From Arthrobacter citreus (lineage in GTDB: Bacteria; Actinomycetota; Actinomycetes; Actinomycetales; Micrococcaceae): a stretch of 64,000 nucleotides of DNA. The notes below the pieces were generated by a model. That model did not search any database and was not told the DNA's origin. It was given only the letters and a program-made list of their open reading frames with translations. Position numbers and translations under genes: made by a program. Where the stretch lies: assembly GCF_038405225.1 (NCBI RefSeq), contig NZ_CP151657.1:1674001-1738000 (forward strand), given 5' to 3'. Below, piece by piece: positions 16,514 to 24,625 of the stretch; the first letter of the stretch is position 1, and every line of letters begins with the position of its first letter.

Positions 16514-17505
16514 GCCTGCACGACCGGCTCGTTGACATCGCCCATGTTGTGGCGGAGGTAGGCCGGCGCCCGCCACCCCAGGATCGCTTCGGTCATGCGG
16601 ATGGCGCTTCGGGCCGCTGGGACGTTGTGCATCCGGAGGATGCGGGCGCCGTTCATGATGCTGGCGACGCCGGCCGCAAGGGAACCTTCCATCCGTTCCG
16701 TTTTCGGTGCGTCCAGGGTCTCGCCGATGAAGTCCTTGTTGGAGACGGCGGCCAGCACCGGATATCCGAGCGCCGCGATTTCGGCGAGCCGGCGGGTCAG
16801 CTCCAGGGAATGAAGGGTGTTCTTGTTCAGGTCATGGCCCGGATCGATGATGATCTTGTCCGCAGGCACACCCAGCTCCTGGGCATATTCGGCACGCCGG
16901 CTCAGGAACTCCGCCACCTCAACCACGACATCTGCGTACTGCGGCCGGGGATAAACCGTGCGGGGCGCCGCGAGGCTGTGGGTGATCACCAGATGCACTC
17001 CCGCGTCCGCGGCCACCCGGGCCAGATCCGGGTTGGACAGACCAGTCGTGTCATTGATGACGGTGGCTCCGGCAAGGATGGCCGCTTCGGCCACGGCCGG
17101 CAGGAAAGTATCGGCGGAAATGATGACGTTGGAGTATTCCCGGACGGCCCTGATCACGGGAACCACGCGGGCTGCTTCCTCCGCGGCGTCCAGGGCGGGA
17201 CCCGGAGCAAACGGAACACCGCCGATATCCACCCAGTCCGCGCCGTCGTCAGCCGCCTGCATTGCCGCCGCCACTGCCGCATCGAGTGCAAAGGTGCGGC
17301 CGGCGTCGTAGAAGGAATCCGGAGTCCGGTTGATGACGGCCATCAGGGCAACCTGACGGCGAAAATCCACGGTGCGCCGCCCGATCCGATGGACCGGGTG
17401 CAGCAGCGGCGGCTCGTAGAGCCCAGCCTGCGGGACGGGAACCGGGATGCCTCCGGTGTCTGACGGAGGAGCCGCCGGGTTTACTGCCGCACTGTCCAGA
17501 CTCAT
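16510..17505 (-). CDS. Dihydropteroate synthase homologue, FolP2 type
   Basis: 331 residues, DHPS TIM barrel. MAVINRTPDSFYDAG, VINDTTG and IIDPGHDLNKNT are present. However, the sulfonamide/pABA loop reads SNKDFIGETL instead of the usual SRKRFLG, and the DPG segment departs from the normal DPGxGFxK. These are the hallmarks, as I recall them, of actinobacterial FolP2 paralogues, which do not make dihydropteroate. It is coupled to a RibD-C-like reductase. TAGGAT lies 6 nt before ATG 17505. Canonical folate synthesis here should not be assumed. Confidence 0.8.
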   Translation of the reverse strand: MSLDSAAVNPAAPPSDTGGIPVPVPQAGLYEPPLLHPVHRIGRRTVDFRRQVALMAVINRTPDSFYDAGRTFALDAAVAAAMQAADDGADWVDIGGVPFAPGPALDAAEEAARVVPVIRAVREYSNVIISADTFLPAVAEAAILAGATVINDTTGLSNPDLARVAADAGVHLVITHSLAAPRTVYPRPQYADVVVEVAEFLSRRAEYAQELGVPADKIIIDPGHDLNKNTLHSLELTRRLAEIAALGYPVLAAVSNKDFIGETLDAPKTERMEGSLAAGVASIMNGARILRMHNVPAARSAIRMTEAILGWRAPAYLRHNMGDVNEPVVQA

Positions 17506-17620
17506 GCTTGCATCCTACGTTGGAGGTCCGGAGCCCCTGCCCCGCCCCAGAGGAAACAGGGTCAGAGGCCCCGGCAGAACCATGGGCATAGGAACCATGG
17601 ACATGAGGTGCAAGCCGCGG

Positions 17621-17926
17621 CTAGCTGTCTTCCACCTCCGAGAACAGGGCGCGGAAGGTGGCCTCGGTGCCCTTCAGCTGACCAATAAGGTCCCCAAAGG
17701 GAGGCGTTGTGACGGCTGCTGAGGCGTCCTCATAACTGTCGAAGTACAGATCCAGTGTCCGGTGGGCGGGAGTGGGACTGCCGTCCTCTTTCGGCCAAAC
17801 CTTTCCGGCTTCGTACCGCTGCAGCTTGGGGAGCTGCTTGGCGCTGTCCGCGATGCCTTTATAGGCGGTCTCAAAGGCATCGGGATCCGACGGGTTGTCG
17901 ATAACAAACGTGATCTTGGTGGGCAT
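17621..17926 (-). CDS. EthD-domain-like small protein
   Basis: 101 residues, dimeric alpha/beta-barrel type: TKITFVIDNPSDPDAFETAY, then KLQRYEAGKVWPKEDGSPTPAHRTLDLYFDSYEDASAAV. The layout matches EthD-like proteins, which accompany catabolic enzymes; no catalytic role is evident. ATG 17926 chosen over 17935 because AAAGGA then sits at a normal distance. Confidence 0.7.
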   Translation of the reverse strand: MPTKITFVIDNPSDPDAFETAYKGIADSAKQLPKLQRYEAGKVWPKEDGSPTPAHRTLDLYFDSYEDASAAVTTPPFGDLIGQLKGTEATFRALFSEVEDS

Positions 17927-17986
17927 AATGCTCATCCTTTCGCAGGTTGGCGGTGGGAGAAGTCTCCGGGCGGCCAGACGGATTGT

Positions 17987-18553
17987 CTACCGTGCGGAGG
18001 TTTCGGCCGCCCCGGTTGCCTGTCCGGCCTCGGCGATCCAGGCCTCCAGATCCCGGGGACGCCAGAAGCTGATGACCGGCGGCATGCCCGGATCCGCCTT
18101 CATGGCCGCAAGCGACTGCCGCTTGGCGGCAAAGCTGCGGAAATGCCACACAATGATCGAGTCCCGGGAGAGCACCAGACGCCAGGTCTCGGTATTGCCG
18201 TTGCAGACCTGCTCCCCGGTGATACAGCGGCGGACGGTCCGGCGCAGCAGGCGGCCCAGGGACAGCCACCGCGGATAGTCCAGGGCGACGACGAGCTCGG
18301 CCCTGGCCAGCAGCAGCTCACGGACGGACGACCAGGCACTGTCCACCACCCACCGGTCCCCCGCGGCGATGGCTGCCGCTATCTTCCGCTGTTCCTCAAC
18401 CGGACGCTTCCGCCATTCCGGAAGCCAGCCCACGACGTCGTCGGCTGGATGGAACGGCAGTCCCACCGCCTGAGCATAGGCACGGGCGGCGGATGTTTTT
18501 CCGCTTCCGGTCACGCCGTGGAAGAGGACACGCTGGGCGGGGGTGGCAGCCAT
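17987..18553 (-). CDS. P-loop NTPase, adenylate-kinase-like (FlaR/topology-modulation type)
   Basis: 188 residues. Walker A GVTGSGKTS near residue 14; HPADDVVGWLPEWRKRP and the Walker-B-like ELVVALDYPRW follow. A LRRTVRR lid and a C-terminal RPRDLEAWIAEA are typical of small uncharacterised nucleotide kinases. TAGATT is located 6 nt before ATG 18553. Substrate unknown. The 158 bp between this and the DUF2306 gene hold no supported gene. Confidence 0.78.
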   Translation of the reverse strand: MAATPAQRVLFHGVTGSGKTSAARAYAQAVGLPFHPADDVVGWLPEWRKRPVEEQRKIAAAIAAGDRWVVDSAWSSVRELLLARAELVVALDYPRWLSLGRLLRRTVRRCITGEQVCNGNTETWRLVLSRDSIIVWHFRSFAAKRQSLAAMKADPGMPPVISFWRPRDLEAWIAEAGQATGAAETSAR

Positions 18554-18711
18554 GGTTTTAATCTAACGCCGTGCGGGAACGGCTGGGTTCAACGAGCTGC
18601 ACGGCAGCGTCGGCCAGGAAGGAGCGAGCCGGAGCCGCCACGCTCACCGTCGGGCTTTTGGGCGCATGTGCGTTGCGCTCCACGACGGCGTGGTCACGGT
18701 CCGCGACGCCC

Positions 18712-19200
18712 TCAGGGTCCAACTGCCAGCCGGGCAGCCGGGCGGCGGCGTCGCTTTCCGGGCTTCAGCACGCCATAAAGGCTGACAACGCTGGCGAGGA
18801 CAAACGCCGCCGCCAGCCATGCGGTCAGCGGATCACTCGCCAGGAGCCGCGGGATGTTCCGGGATGGAACGATCGTCGCGAAAATGAAAGCGGTAAGCAA
18901 TCCGATGTAGCTGCCGATCATGTTCATCATGTGCCACCGGATGTTTCGCCTCACCGCTGCCAGGATGCCAAGGCTGACCGTCACGGTGGTGAACACGGAG
19001 AGGCCGTGGAGCCAGCTGAAGTGCCCGTCGGACACAATCCAAAAGCTGCTCAGGCAGACGAAGTACATGGCGCCGGCCCAGGTGTACCCGAGCATGCGGT
19101 GCGTTCGGTCCCGGCGGCGGCGGAGAATGTTGATGGGCCCAAGGGCAAGGGCATACAAGGCCGCGACGGCGTGGGTAGCGATGAATGGGTTCCAGTCCAT
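18712..19200 (-). CDS. DUF2306 membrane protein
   Basis: 162 residues with four hydrophobic helices, beginning FIATHAVAALYALALGPINIL and including the family's RTHRMLGYTWAGAMYFVCLSSF, RWHMMNMIGSYIGLLTAF segments with conserved His/Arg. A basic C-terminus follows. Function unknown. Its probable -10 (TATCCT, 7 nt from the ATG) lies inside the palindromic operator at 19209-19237, shared with the divergent MFS gene. Confidence 0.8.
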   Translation of the reverse strand: MDWNPFIATHAVAALYALALGPINILRRRRDRTHRMLGYTWAGAMYFVCLSSFWIVSDGHFSWLHGLSVFTTVTVSLGILAAVRRNIRWHMMNMIGSYIGLLTAFIFATIVPSRNIPRLLASDPLTAWLAAAFVLASVVSLYGVLKPGKRRRRPAARLAVGP

Positions 19201-19208
19201 GCATCGAA

Positions 19209-19237
19209 GGATAGTCTTACTATCCAGTTCTGGATAG
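19209..19237. promoter_or_regulatory. Overlapping palindromes with three half-sites
   Basis: GGATAGT (19209-19215) pairs with ACTATCC (19219-19225) across CTT. The same right half, read as CTATCCAG (19220-19227), pairs with CTGGATAG (19230-19237) across TT. Both pairings are perfect. It covers the likely -10 of the DUF2306 gene and lies 80 bp before the MFS start. A repressor site for both divergent genes is likely; no regulator gene is adjacent. Confidence 0.6.
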
Positions 19238-19316
19238 GGGTGGTATCTAGTGCGCGTTACTGTGCAACCCCGGCCCGAAGTGCCAGCATGTAGGCATAGC
19301 CGGCAGGAGGACCCGG

Positions 19317-20702
19317 ATGGCAGGTGCAGATGCTGGCCCGGCCGGCAGCGGGAGACTTCTGGCCGTAGCCATCCTGGCGTCCTTTGTCGCCTTTCTTGAC
19401 GGTTCCATCGTCACCGTGGCCCTGCCTGCGGTGAGCGCGGACCTGGGTGGCGGACTAGCCACCCAGCAGTGGGCCGTGAACGCATACCTGCTCACGCTGG
19501 GCGCTCTGATCCTGCTGGCCGGGTCCCTCTCGGATTCCTTCGGGCGGCTGAGGATCCTCCGCATCGGCCTGATCGGGTTTGCCGCCGCATCCGTTGCCTG
19601 CGCCCTGGCGTGGAGTCCCGGCGTCCTGATCCTGGCCCGCGCCATCCAGGGAACGACGGCGGCGCTGCTGGTGCCGAGTTCGCTTGCCCTGATTACGACG
19701 GCGTACCGGGAGCCCGGGCTGTCCCGCGCCATTGGCCGGTGGACAGCCTGGACCGGAACCGCTGCCATCATTGGCCCACTGCTGGGCGGCGTCCTCGTGG
19801 ATCTGGTCAGCTGGCGGCTGATCTTCGCCGTGAATGTTCTGCCGGTGGCCCTTACCCTGTTCCTGATGGCGGGGATGCAGGACCGCACTGCACCGCGGAA
19901 AGCCGCCCTTGACCTGCCCGGCGCACTGCTGGCCATTGCGGGCCTCGCCGGTCCGGTTTATGCCCTGATCGAACAGGACCGTCTCGGCTGGCTGCATCCC
20001 GCCGTCGCCGTTCCCCTGGTTGCGGGGTTCCTGGCCCTCGGGCTCTTTGTCCTCCGCGAGGCCCGCACCCCGGCACCCATGATGCCGCTGTCCCTGTTCC
20101 GCGCCCGCAACTTCCGCTACGGCAACCTGGTGACCGCCGCAGCCTACGCGGGCATTTCGCTGGGGACATTTTCGGTCACCGTTTTTATTCAGGAAGCCGG
20201 CGGGTTTTCCGCGACGAAGGCAGGATTTGCCGCTCTTCCCCTCCCGGTGGTCATGCTGCTGCTCGCGGCGCAGTTTGGAAAGCTGGCCGGCATTTACGGA
20301 CCGCGCCTGTTCATGACTGCGGGGCCTCTTATCTGCGGTGCGGGTTTTGCGCTCATGTTCTCGGTGAGCCCGCCACTGAACTTCCTGACGCAGATGCTGC
20401 CCGGCCTGCTGGTCTTCAGCGTGGGGCTGGCGGTTATGGTGGCCCCACTGACCTCGGCCGTTCTCGGCTCGCTTCGCCCGGAGGAGGCCGGGATCGGCTC
20501 GGCGGTGAACAACGCCGTATCGCGGGTGGCCGGGCTTGTGTCCATTGCCATGGCCGGCACCATTTCCGGCGGCGCTCTGGATTTCCCCGGCTTTCAGCGC
20601 ACCGTGCTGGCCACGGCAGTGCTGTTCGCCGCAGCGGGACTCATCGCGTTCGTCGGGATCCGCAACCAGCCCAGCCAGGCCAGCGGCTCAGATGCTCCCT
20701 GA
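19317..20702 (+). CDS. MFS drug-efflux-type transporter (DHA2-like)
   Basis: 461 residues with 13-14 hydrophobic helices. The first helix holds FVAFLDGSIVTVALPAV (the DHA2 motif D1-type L-D-x-T/S-I-V), followed by GSLSDSFGRLRILRIG (motif A) and TGTAAIIGPLLGGVL (motif C), which mark proton-coupled multidrug exporters. AGGAGG precedes ATG 19317. The 3' end overlaps the convergent UvrA-like pseudogene by about 60 bp. Divergent from DUF2306 with a palindromic control region. Confidence 0.88.
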   Translation: MAGADAGPAGSGRLLAVAILASFVAFLDGSIVTVALPAVSADLGGGLATQQWAVNAYLLTLGALILLAGSLSDSFGRLRILRIGLIGFAAASVACALAWSPGVLILARAIQGTTAALLVPSSLALITTAYREPGLSRAIGRWTAWTGTAAIIGPLLGGVLVDLVSWRLIFAVNVLPVALTLFLMAGMQDRTAPRKAALDLPGALLAIAGLAGPVYALIEQDRLGWLHPAVAVPLVAGFLALGLFVLREARTPAPMMPLSLFRARNFRYGNLVTAAAYAGISLGTFSVTVFIQEAGGFSATKAGFAALPLPVVMLLLAAQFGKLAGIYGPRLFMTAGPLICGAGFALMFSVSPPLNFLTQMLPGLLVFSVGLAVMVAPLTSAVLGSLRPEEAGIGSAVNNAVSRVAGLVSIAMAGTISGGALDFPGFQRTVLATAVLFAAAGLIAFVGIRNQPSQASGSDAP

Positions 20703-23256
20703 GATAGCGGCCGGTGCTGCTGGCAAGGTTCCCGGCGACGTCGTCCGGCGTACCGGTGGCGATGATCCGCCCGCCGGCCGCGCCTCCCCCGGGACCCATG
20801 TCCAGGACGTGATCCGCGTTGGCGATCAGATCCAGGTCATGTTCGATGACCACAATCGTGGCTCCCTTGGCGAGGAGCCGGTCCAGCACGCCGATCAGCA
20901 CCCGGGTGTCCAGGGGGTGCAGGCCGACGGTGGGTTCATCCAGGACAAACAGGGTGCCGGACTGGTCCCGGCCCAGTTCCCCGGCGAGTTTGAGGCGCTG
21001 GGCTTCTCCGCCGGAGAGGGCCGGAGTGTCCTCGCCCAGGGTCAGATACCCGAGTCCAAGGTCAATGAGGGTCTGCAGTTTCCGGCGTGCCTTGGGCAGC
21101 GCATCCAGGGCCTCCCGCGCTTCGCGCACGGTCAGGGCCAGCAGTGCCGGCAGCGGAAAGTCGCCTTTCGCGGTGGGGAGGACGACGGCGTCGGCGGCCG
21201 GGGCGTAACGTGTCCCCCCGCAGTCGGGGCAGGGAATGTCGACGTCGGGCAGGAACTGCACATCCAGGACCACCTGCCCGGTCCCCTCACAGCGCGGGCA
21301 GCGCAGGGATCCGGTGTTGTAGGAGAAGTCGCCCGCCTTCAGCCCGCGCTCCTTCGCGGCATCGGTGGCGGCATAGGCCCGGCGCAGGTCATCCAGGATG
21401 CCGGAGTAGGTGGCAACAGTGGAGCGGATGTTCACTCCGATGGGCGTTGCATCCACCACATCCACCCGGGTCAGCCCGGCGGCATCAACCGACAGCACGT
21501 GTCCCGGCAGTGCCGTGTCATGTTCCACCGCTTTAATGGCCGGCACGAGGCTTTCCAGGACAAGCGTGGTTTTCCCGGATCAGGACATGCCCGTGACCGC
21601 GGTGAGCCGCCCTTTCGGGATCACGACGTCGAGGGCGTGGACGGTGTGCAGCGGAGAGGTCTTGAGGCTGATGGTGCCGTTTTCGAAGAGTGCTCCCCCG
21701 TCTGAACGTTTGCGCACCAAGACGTCAGCACCCGAGTCCTCACCGGCGTCCTTGCCGGCGTTCCTGGCGGCCGTGTCTCCACTGCCGCCAAGGAAGGGTG
21801 CAATCAATGAATCCGGGTTGGCCGCCATCTGGGCGATGGTGCCTTCGGCGATGATGGACCCGCCCTCGGCGCCGGAGCCGGGACCCAGTTCAATCATCCA
21901 GTCCGCTTCGCGCAGCACCTGCACGTCGTGGTCAACCAGCACCACTGAGTTTCCGCCGTTGAGCAGATCACGCATCACCCCCAGCAGGCCTTCAACGTTG
22001 ACGGGATGAAGACCGATGGATGGCTCGTCGAGGACGTACAGCACGCCGGTGGTTTCATTGCGCACCGCCCGGGCCAGTTGCACCCGCTGCCGCTCTCCGG
22101 TGGACAGGGTTGAACCTGCCCGGTTGAGGCTGAGGTAGCCCAGGCCCAACTGGACCAGGCGCCGGGCCATGTCCTCGAACTGGGCAACAATCATCCGGGC
22201 CATGGAACGCATGTCCCCGGGCAGCCGGCCAGGAATTGCTGGGACCCATGCGAGCGCCTCATCCAGCGTTTTCGCCGAGGCTTCCGCCAGGTTGATCCCG
22301 TCCACCTGCGTCCCGAGCGCCTGAGGGGAAAGCCGCGAGCCGCCGCAGTCCGGGCACACCTGCGAAACGATGAAGCGGACAACGCGTGCCAGGCCCTTCT
22401 CGCTGGTGGCGTTGTTCATGGCCTCCCGCACCGCCAGCCGGGCATTGCGGTAGGTGAAGTTCAGCTCGAAGAGTTTGCCGCTCTTCGAGGGCACGCTGAT
22501 GTGCCTTTTCTCCTCCGGCCCGTCCATCACTATTTGCTTCTCGCGTTCCGTGAGTTCGGCGTACGGCACGTTGGTGCGTACGCCGAATTCCGCCACGACC
22601 TGCGGCATCACCGTCAGTCCGAACATGCTCCAGGGTGCCACCGCGCCGTCGTTGATGGTCTTGGAAGGATCCGGAACGAGGGCGCCGTCGTCGACATCCC
22701 GGACCGTTCCGGTGCCCTCGCACCGGGGACAGGCGCCGTCGGAGTTGAAGGCGAGGAACTCCGCGCCGGGCGGACGGAACGATACACCGCACTCGGGGCA
22801 CACCAGCTCCTTGTCGGCGGCAACGTCGATAGTCGGGGGCAGCCGGTGGCCGTTGGGGCACAGGTGCGAGCCGAGCCGGGAGAACATCACGCGCAGCACG
22901 TTCAGCAGCTCGGTGGACGTACCGAAGGTGGAGCGGACCCCCGGCACCCCGGGCCGCTGGCGCAGTGCCAGCGCGGCGGGAACGTGACGGACGGAATCCA
23001 CCGATGCGCGGGCGGCGTGCGACATCCGGCGCCGAGTATAGGTGGACAGTGCCTCAATGTAACGGCGCGACCCCTCCGCGTACAGCACACCCATGGCGAG
23101 TGAGGACTTCCCGGACCCGGACACCCCCGCGACGGCCACCAGCCGGTCCAGGGGAACGTCGACGTCGACATCCTTCAGGTTGTGGACCCGGGCGCCGCGG
23201 ATCTGGACGGCTCCCGGCGCATAAAGACGCGCGCTGACTGGTGCTGGTTCGGTCAT
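20641..23256 (-). pseudogene. Class II UvrA-like excinuclease ATPase, interrupted by TGA in second Walker A
   Basis: ATG 23256 opens 558 codons ending ...TAVTGMS then TGA (21582-21580); the same frame continues SGKTTLVLESLVPAIKAVEHDT to 20641. Joined, it is about 870 residues: Walker [10 protein letters not shown], zinc-module cysteines (CPNGH...CPEC, CPRCEGTG), a first signature LSTGERQRVQLA with VLYVLDEPSIGLHP, then the second half with CPRCEGTG, CPDCGG, LSGGEAQRLKLA and FVLDEPTVGLHP. The UvrB-binding insertion seems absent, as in UvrA2 proteins linked to drug resistance. The stop replaces the glycine of the C-terminal Walker A (GGA to TGA), so the product is truncated unless the base is wrong. 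The end overlaps the MFS gene. Confidence 0.85.
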
Positions 23257-23389
23257 GGATTCTCCCTGCTGCCTGATGCCGCATGCCGCGGAGGGCGGTT
23301 CCGGGGTGTGTCTCCACGCTACCCCCGGGCGTTCTTTTTCACGCTACCCCCGGGTCACAGGGTCCACCCGCGGTATATCCTCTTTTGCC

Positions 23390-24052
23390 ATGACACGAGA
23401 TCGGTGGGGTGCCGCACTCTGGGTCCTCTGCTTAGTGACGTTTCCCGCGCAGATCATTGCGGCCGCCCGGTGGCCGCGTCCCTACTCCTGGGGATCCAAC
23501 ACAATCAGCGACCTTGGCGTCACCACCTGCGCCACCTTTGACCCGGGGACCCCGGTGGAGCGGTACATTTGCTCGCCCGCGCACCTGCTCGCGAACGCCG
23601 GCACCGCCGCCAACGGTGCGCTGCTGGCGGCCGGCGCCGTCCTCCTCTGGTCGGCCTGGCCCCGGCGGCGGGCCGGCCACGCGGCCATGGCCCTCCTCGC
23701 GGTCAGCGGGGTCCTGCTGGTGCTGGTTGGTGTCTTCCCCTGGGACCTGCAGCCTGAAGCCCACAACATCACCGCCCTTGTCCAGGCGCCGGTCCAGTGG
23801 GCGGGCATGATTGTGCTGGTTTTTGCTCTCCGTGGCAGTTCCGCCGGCCGCTGGACAGCGGCGCTCACCATCGCCTGTGTGGCACTGTCGATAGCCGGAT
23901 TCGTGATGTTCATTGATGCGATTGCCGGCGGTCCCTCGGCTGCCGTGGGCCTCGGCCTCGCCGAACGGATCTCCTTCGATACGCTCACCCTGTGGAGCGC
24001 AGCCGTCGGCGTGATCCTGCTGGCCTCAAGAACCGCCGGGTTACGCCAGTAG
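23390..24052 (+). CDS. DUF998 membrane protein
   Basis: 220 residues, six hydrophobic helices. The first loop YSWGSNTISDLGVTTC and the following HLLANAG, plus VGVFPWDLQPEAHN, are the family pattern of DUF998. ATG 23390 is preferred to the in-frame ATG at 23255, because that start would overlap the divergent UvrA-like gene. The 133-bp gap contains a 15-bp direct repeat (CACGCTACCCCCGGG, twice within 23318-23355). The function of the family is unknown. Overlaps the convergent TetR gene by 12 bp. Confidence 0.75.
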   Translation: MTRDRWGAALWVLCLVTFPAQIIAAARWPRPYSWGSNTISDLGVTTCATFDPGTPVERYICSPAHLLANAGTAANGALLAAGAVLLWSAWPRRRAGHAAMALLAVSGVLLVLVGVFPWDLQPEAHNITALVQAPVQWAGMIVLVFALRGSSAGRWTAALTIACVALSIAGFVMFIDAIAGGPSAAVGLGLAERISFDTLTLWSAAVGVILLASRTAGLRQ

Positions 24053-24610
24053 CAGCCTGATCAGCGGTGTCAGGGCGCCTTCCAGCTGCGCGGACCGGTC
24101 TGGATCGTAGAGCAGACGCAGCGCGAAACCGTCCGAGACGGCAATGATGCCGGCAGCTGTTTCCTCCGGCGCCGCGTTTCCCATCGAACGCAGCACGTCC
24201 GCCAGCTGATTCAGCACGGCCTCATCCTGTTGAATGAGAATTTCCGCGATCCACGGGGTGTGCGCCGCTTCGGCAGCAAACGCATTCCAGACAATGGCCT
24301 CCTCCCGGCGAACAGGGTCCAGCGGAAGCGTCTCCTTGACCAGAGTTGCCAGGTATTCGACCACGTCTGCGCTGAAGGGCACCGCGTCCATGCGCTGTTC
24401 CACCCGGGACACCATCAGGTCCACGGCCGCCTTCAGCAGAGCGTCCTTGGTGGCAAACGCCTTTTGCAGTGCACCCGCGGACCATCCAGCTGCGGCCGCC
24501 ACCGAACGGACGCTGACGGCCTGGATGCCGGCTGCTGCGATGAGAGACAGGGCAGCCGAGGCGAAGGCTTCACTCTTGTTTTCGGACGTCTTCACCACTT
24601 GAGAATACAT
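24041..24610 (-). CDS. TetR family transcriptional regulator
   Basis: 189 residues from ATG 24610. HTH region: AFASAALSLIAAAGIQAVSVRSVAAAAGWSAGALQKAFATKDALLKA. The ligand domain includes a TetR_C-like PVRREEAIVWNAFAAEA segment. The ATG lies inside the palindrome at 24602-24619. A GTG at 24595 is equally plausible: the minus-strand TATTCT of the palindrome ends exactly 6 nt before it, mirroring the divergent gene. Divergent from an MFS transporter 15 bp away, so it almost certainly autoregulates and controls that transporter. Confidence 0.88.
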   Translation of the reverse strand: MYSQVVKTSENKSEAFASAALSLIAAAGIQAVSVRSVAAAAGWSAGALQKAFATKDALLKAAVDLMVSRVEQRMDAVPFSADVVEYLATLVKETLPLDPVRREEAIVWNAFAAEAAHTPWIAEILIQQDEAVLNQLADVLRSMGNAAPEETAAGIIAVSDGFALRLLYDPDRSAQLEGALTPLIRLLLA

Positions 24611-24619
24611 GTGTATTCT
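24602..24619. promoter_or_regulatory. Operator overlapping both divergent -10 elements
   Basis: AGAATACA (24602-24609) and TGTATTCT (24612-24619) are perfect inverted repeats around TG. Each arm contains TATTCT in one direction, usable as the -10 of the MFS gene (ATG 6 nt further) and of tetR (GTG 24595, 6 nt further). TTCACC at 24591-24596 is a -35 at 17-nt spacing for the MFS promoter. A bound TetR would cover both -10s. Confidence 0.65.
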
Positions 24620-24625
24620 GACTCG

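Noticed and set aside
2161-21582. In-frame TGA codons read as selenocysteine or recoded
   Set aside because: Neither protein is a selenoprotein family member, no SECIS-like structure is evident, and TGA ends many ordinary genes in this window.
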